DNA of 15,324 nt, taken from positions 1 to 15,324 of the forward strand of contig CAZMRW010000098.1 in assembly GCA_964568805.1 (NCBI GenBank), given 5' to 3'. This document shows, in pieces, positions 13,634 to 15,324 of the stretch (positions are counted from its first letter, which is position 1; each line of letters opens with the position of its first letter). The notes under the pieces were generated by a model. It did no database searches, was not told where the DNA came from, and saw nothing but the letters and a program-made list of their open reading frames with translations. The position numbers and the translations under genes were made by a program. The stretch comes from CAZMRW01 sp964568805 (GTDB lineage: Bacteria; Pseudomonadota; Gammaproteobacteria; Methylococcales; Methylomonadaceae).

Positions 13634-15187
13634 ATGGCACACAATTTCTTTACCGTATTCGGACGCTGCGGGCTTTATCTGACCGTGTTCCTGACCGGAG
13701 CTTCGGTGATGGTCATCGAACTGCTGGGCACACGGCTGATCGCGCCGTTCTATGGCGCTAGTCTCTATGTCTGGTCTTCTCTGATTTCAGTGACGATGAT
13801 CGCGCTGGCTGTTGGCTATTTTGTCGGCGGGCGATGGGCCGACCGGACCAGGCGCACCGGTCTCTCGCTCATTATCGTCGTGGCCGCGTTACTCACCTTA
13901 TCAATTCCGTGGGCGGCCCGGGCCGTGTTGTTGGCAACCGATCCGCTGGGCTTGCGTATGGGCGCATTTGTCAGTTCGCTGGTGTTGTTCTCGCCGAGTT
14001 TGACATTTTTAGGGATGGTAGGCCCTTTTGCCATTAAGCTGGCTACATCGCAACTGGACGGCGTGGGTACCAGTGCCGGTTCAATCTATGCTGTTAGCAC
14101 CTTGGGTAGTGTGGTAGGTACGCTGATATTGGGTTTTTATCTGTTTCCGCTGGTGGGTTCACGGGAGATATTCGTCGGTGTCGGCCTTTTTTTACTGCTG
14201 CTCGCTGCCGTTCTGGCCAGCTATGAGCAAAGGCAGTTAGGAAAGACCTTTACCGTGCTGCCGATCGTGCTATTCGCAATTCTCGGACTTTTCATGCTGC
14301 CTAAAGTCGTTGGCGCCGGCCATGCCTTTAAGGGCGGCAAAACCTTCAAGGTGCTGTCCGAACAGGAAAGTTTATATGGCTGGGTGCGGGTGATCGATCA
14401 ACCGTCGCGCGATCTGCGTATGCTGACTTCGGATGCCTCCATGATCGGCGCCGCCAGCATCAGCAGCGGTGAAAGCCGGCTAAGCTATCAGGATATCGTC
14501 GGGTTGATTCCGGCGATGGCGCCGAAGATGTCGAAGGCCCTGATTATCGGTCTGGGCGCAGGCCACATGGCAATGGTTTTGCACGAACGTTATGGGATTG
14601 TGGTTGACACCCTTGAGATCGATCCGGCGGTTGCCGAGGCCGCGCGCGCTTATTTTGGTCATAAACCGTCAGGCCGGTCCATTATCGGCGATGCACGCTA
14701 TGAAATTCGTCATCTTCACGGGCCATATGATTTGATTATTCATGACTGCTTCACCGGAGGCGCAGAACCGGCGCATCTGTTAACGGTAGAAACACTGAAA
14801 CAATTAAAGGGGCTGTTGTCTGATCAAGGCATTCTCGCCGTTAATTTTGTCGGTTTCTCGGAAGACCCTACGAACGTTCCCTTGGCTTCGGTTGCACGAA
14901 CGATTGAACAGGTATTCCCTGAATTATCGGTGTATATTTCCGAACCGGGCGACGATTTTAATGATTTTATTTTTTTAGCCGGAAACAGGGCTTTCGATTT
15001 GACGTCCAAATCTCTGTTGCCTGATCAGGCGAACTGGCTTGGAAACCGGATTTTTTCAGTTAATAGAGACGCTGGCGAGCTTTTGACGGATAACCTCAAT
15101 CCATTGGAGCACCTTCAGATTCGTAAATCAGAACATTACCGGCACTTTTTGGTTGAATGGCTTGGCGCCGACCTTTTGGTCCGGTGA
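13634..15187 (+). CDS. fused membrane / spermidine-synthase-like protein
   Basis: This 517-residue protein joins an N-terminal membrane domain to a C-terminal spermidine-synthase-type Rossmann domain. About seven hydrophobic segments occur between residues 12 and 228 (near 13-35, 45-65, 77-97, 112-135, 150-170, 176-196 and 205-225). The soluble part contains the nucleotide-binding LIIGLGAGH (303-311), the acidic residue at the end of strand 2 in DTLEIDPAV (E328), IGDARYEI (D353) and YDLIIHDCFTGG (D371). In true polyamine synthases an Asp in a 'D-x-x-D' gate loop handles the amine; here the loop reads DCFTGGAEP, so polyamine synthesis is uncertain. The ATG at 13634 has AAGGT about 9 bases upstream and follows apbE by 32 bases, so the two are probably co-transcribed. 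Its link to the redox genes is unknown. Confidence 0.85.
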   Translation: MAHNFFTVFGRCGLYLTVFLTGASVMVIELLGTRLIAPFYGASLYVWSSLISVTMIALAVGYFVGGRWADRTRRTGLSLIIVVAALLTLSIPWAARAVLLATDPLGLRMGAFVSSLVLFSPSLTFLGMVGPFAIKLATSQLDGVGTSAGSIYAVSTLGSVVGTLILGFYLFPLVGSREIFVGVGLFLLLLAAVLASYEQRQLGKTFTVLPIVLFAILGLFMLPKVVGAGHAFKGGKTFKVLSEQESLYGWVRVIDQPSRDLRMLTSDASMIGAASISSGESRLSYQDIVGLIPAMAPKMSKALIIGLGAGHMAMVLHERYGIVVDTLEIDPAVAEAARAYFGHKPSGRSIIGDARYEIRHLHGPYDLIIHDCFTGGAEPAHLLTVETLKQLKGLLSDQGILAVNFVGFSEDPTNVPLASVARTIEQVFPELSVYISEPGDDFNDFIFLAGNRAFDLTSKSLLPDQANWLGNRIFSVNRDAGELLTDNLNPLEHLQIRKSEHYRHFLVEWLGADLLVR

Positions 15188-15210
15188 GATGGCATAGTCA
15201 CCGTTCTTTT
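15182..15210 (+). terminator. rho-independent terminator overlapping the last stop codon
   Basis: CGGTGA (15182-15187) pairs perfectly with TCACCG (15198-15203) around a 10-base loop and is followed by TTCTTTT. The left arm includes the TGA stop of the preceding gene. This marks the end of the tlpA-to-spermidine-synthase-like cluster. Confidence 0.7.
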
Positions 15211-15224
15211 AAGATGGATAACGA

Positions 15225-15230
15225 TATAAT
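15225..15230 (+). promoter_or_regulatory. -10 box for a gene beyond the window
   Basis: A perfect TATAAT follows the terminator, but no good -35 box lies at the right distance (the best is GTTCTT at 15203-15208, 16 bases away). Transcription would start near 15237. Confidence 0.4.
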
Positions 15231-15314
15231 CGGTCAAACTAGGGTAAAGCCGGTATTGCTAATATGGAGTGAGGAACTTGCAAAACTAAATAAAGCGAGC
15301 GGAATTAGAGCTAT

Positions 15315-15320
15315 GGAGGT
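15315..15320 (+). promoter_or_regulatory. strong Shine-Dalgarno at the window edge
   Basis: GGAGGT lies four bases before the end of the window, so a start codon is expected within a few bases beyond it. Its own gene is not visible. An ATG at 15313 overlaps this site and is probably not the real start. Confidence 0.45.
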
Positions 15321-15324
15321 CAAA

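Noticed and set aside
1..15324. CRISPR array, tRNA, insertion sequence or prophage genes
   Set aside because: I saw no regularly spaced repeats, no cloverleaf, no transposase or integrase motifs, and no terminal inverted repeats with target duplications.

Overview
The window looks like chromosome from a gammaproteobacterium, most probably a methanotroph-like member of the Methylococcales. That placement is an inference from the style of GlnE and from a TlpA / DUF4266 / DUF3570 / ApbE cluster, not from a marker gene. There are no rRNA, tRNA, CRISPR or insertion-sequence genes. I see seven plus-strand genes of recognisable family, three plus-strand genes for small exported proteins without a clear family, and one minus-strand gene.

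Left part (1-6060). A promoter with good -35/-10 boxes drives a small exported protein with two PepSY-like repeats. A gene-poor stretch of about 690 bases follows, holding at most a short doubtful ORF. Next, on the minus strand, is a CorC/HlyC-type (CNNM plus CBS) membrane protein. Divergent from it is glnE, the bifunctional adenylyltransferase/adenylyl-removase that controls glutamine synthetase. It starts at a TTG codon and carries a small unusual in-frame insertion near its C-terminal active site.

Middle part (6060-9113). An AT-rich leader has a very good match to a sigma-54 (-24/-12) promoter, with an upstream inverted repeat at the spacing expected of an enhancer site. It precedes a secreted 259-residue protein whose predicted mature form begins with histidine. 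A strong rho-independent terminator closes that unit. Two more small secreted proteins follow. Together they carry three copies of one cysteine-bounded domain of about 90-110 residues that I do not recognise; the second protein also has a predicted mature N-terminal histidine.

Right part (9114-15210). This is a co-directional cluster: a TlpA-like periplasmic thioredoxin, a tiny DUF4266 lipoprotein ending in a Gly/Cys tail, a very large outer-membrane protein, a cytosolic-looking ApbE flavin transferase, and a fused membrane/spermidine-synthase-like protein. A rho-independent terminator overlaps the last stop codon. The large protein joins a DUF3570 barrel to a second His/Met-rich beta-barrel domain. 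The last bases hold a -10 box and a strong Shine-Dalgarno for a gene that begins just outside the window.

The most interesting reading is that the right-hand cluster is an envelope redox module. The DUF3570 domain carries two copies of a DxxSGATP sequence, which matches the signature ApbE uses to attach FMN covalently to threonine, and apbE is the next gene. The thioredoxin, the Cys-tailed lipoprotein and the His/Met-rich barrel suggest thiol and metal (possibly copper) chemistry around a flavinylated outer-membrane protein. The sequence shows the motifs; the function is a hypothesis.
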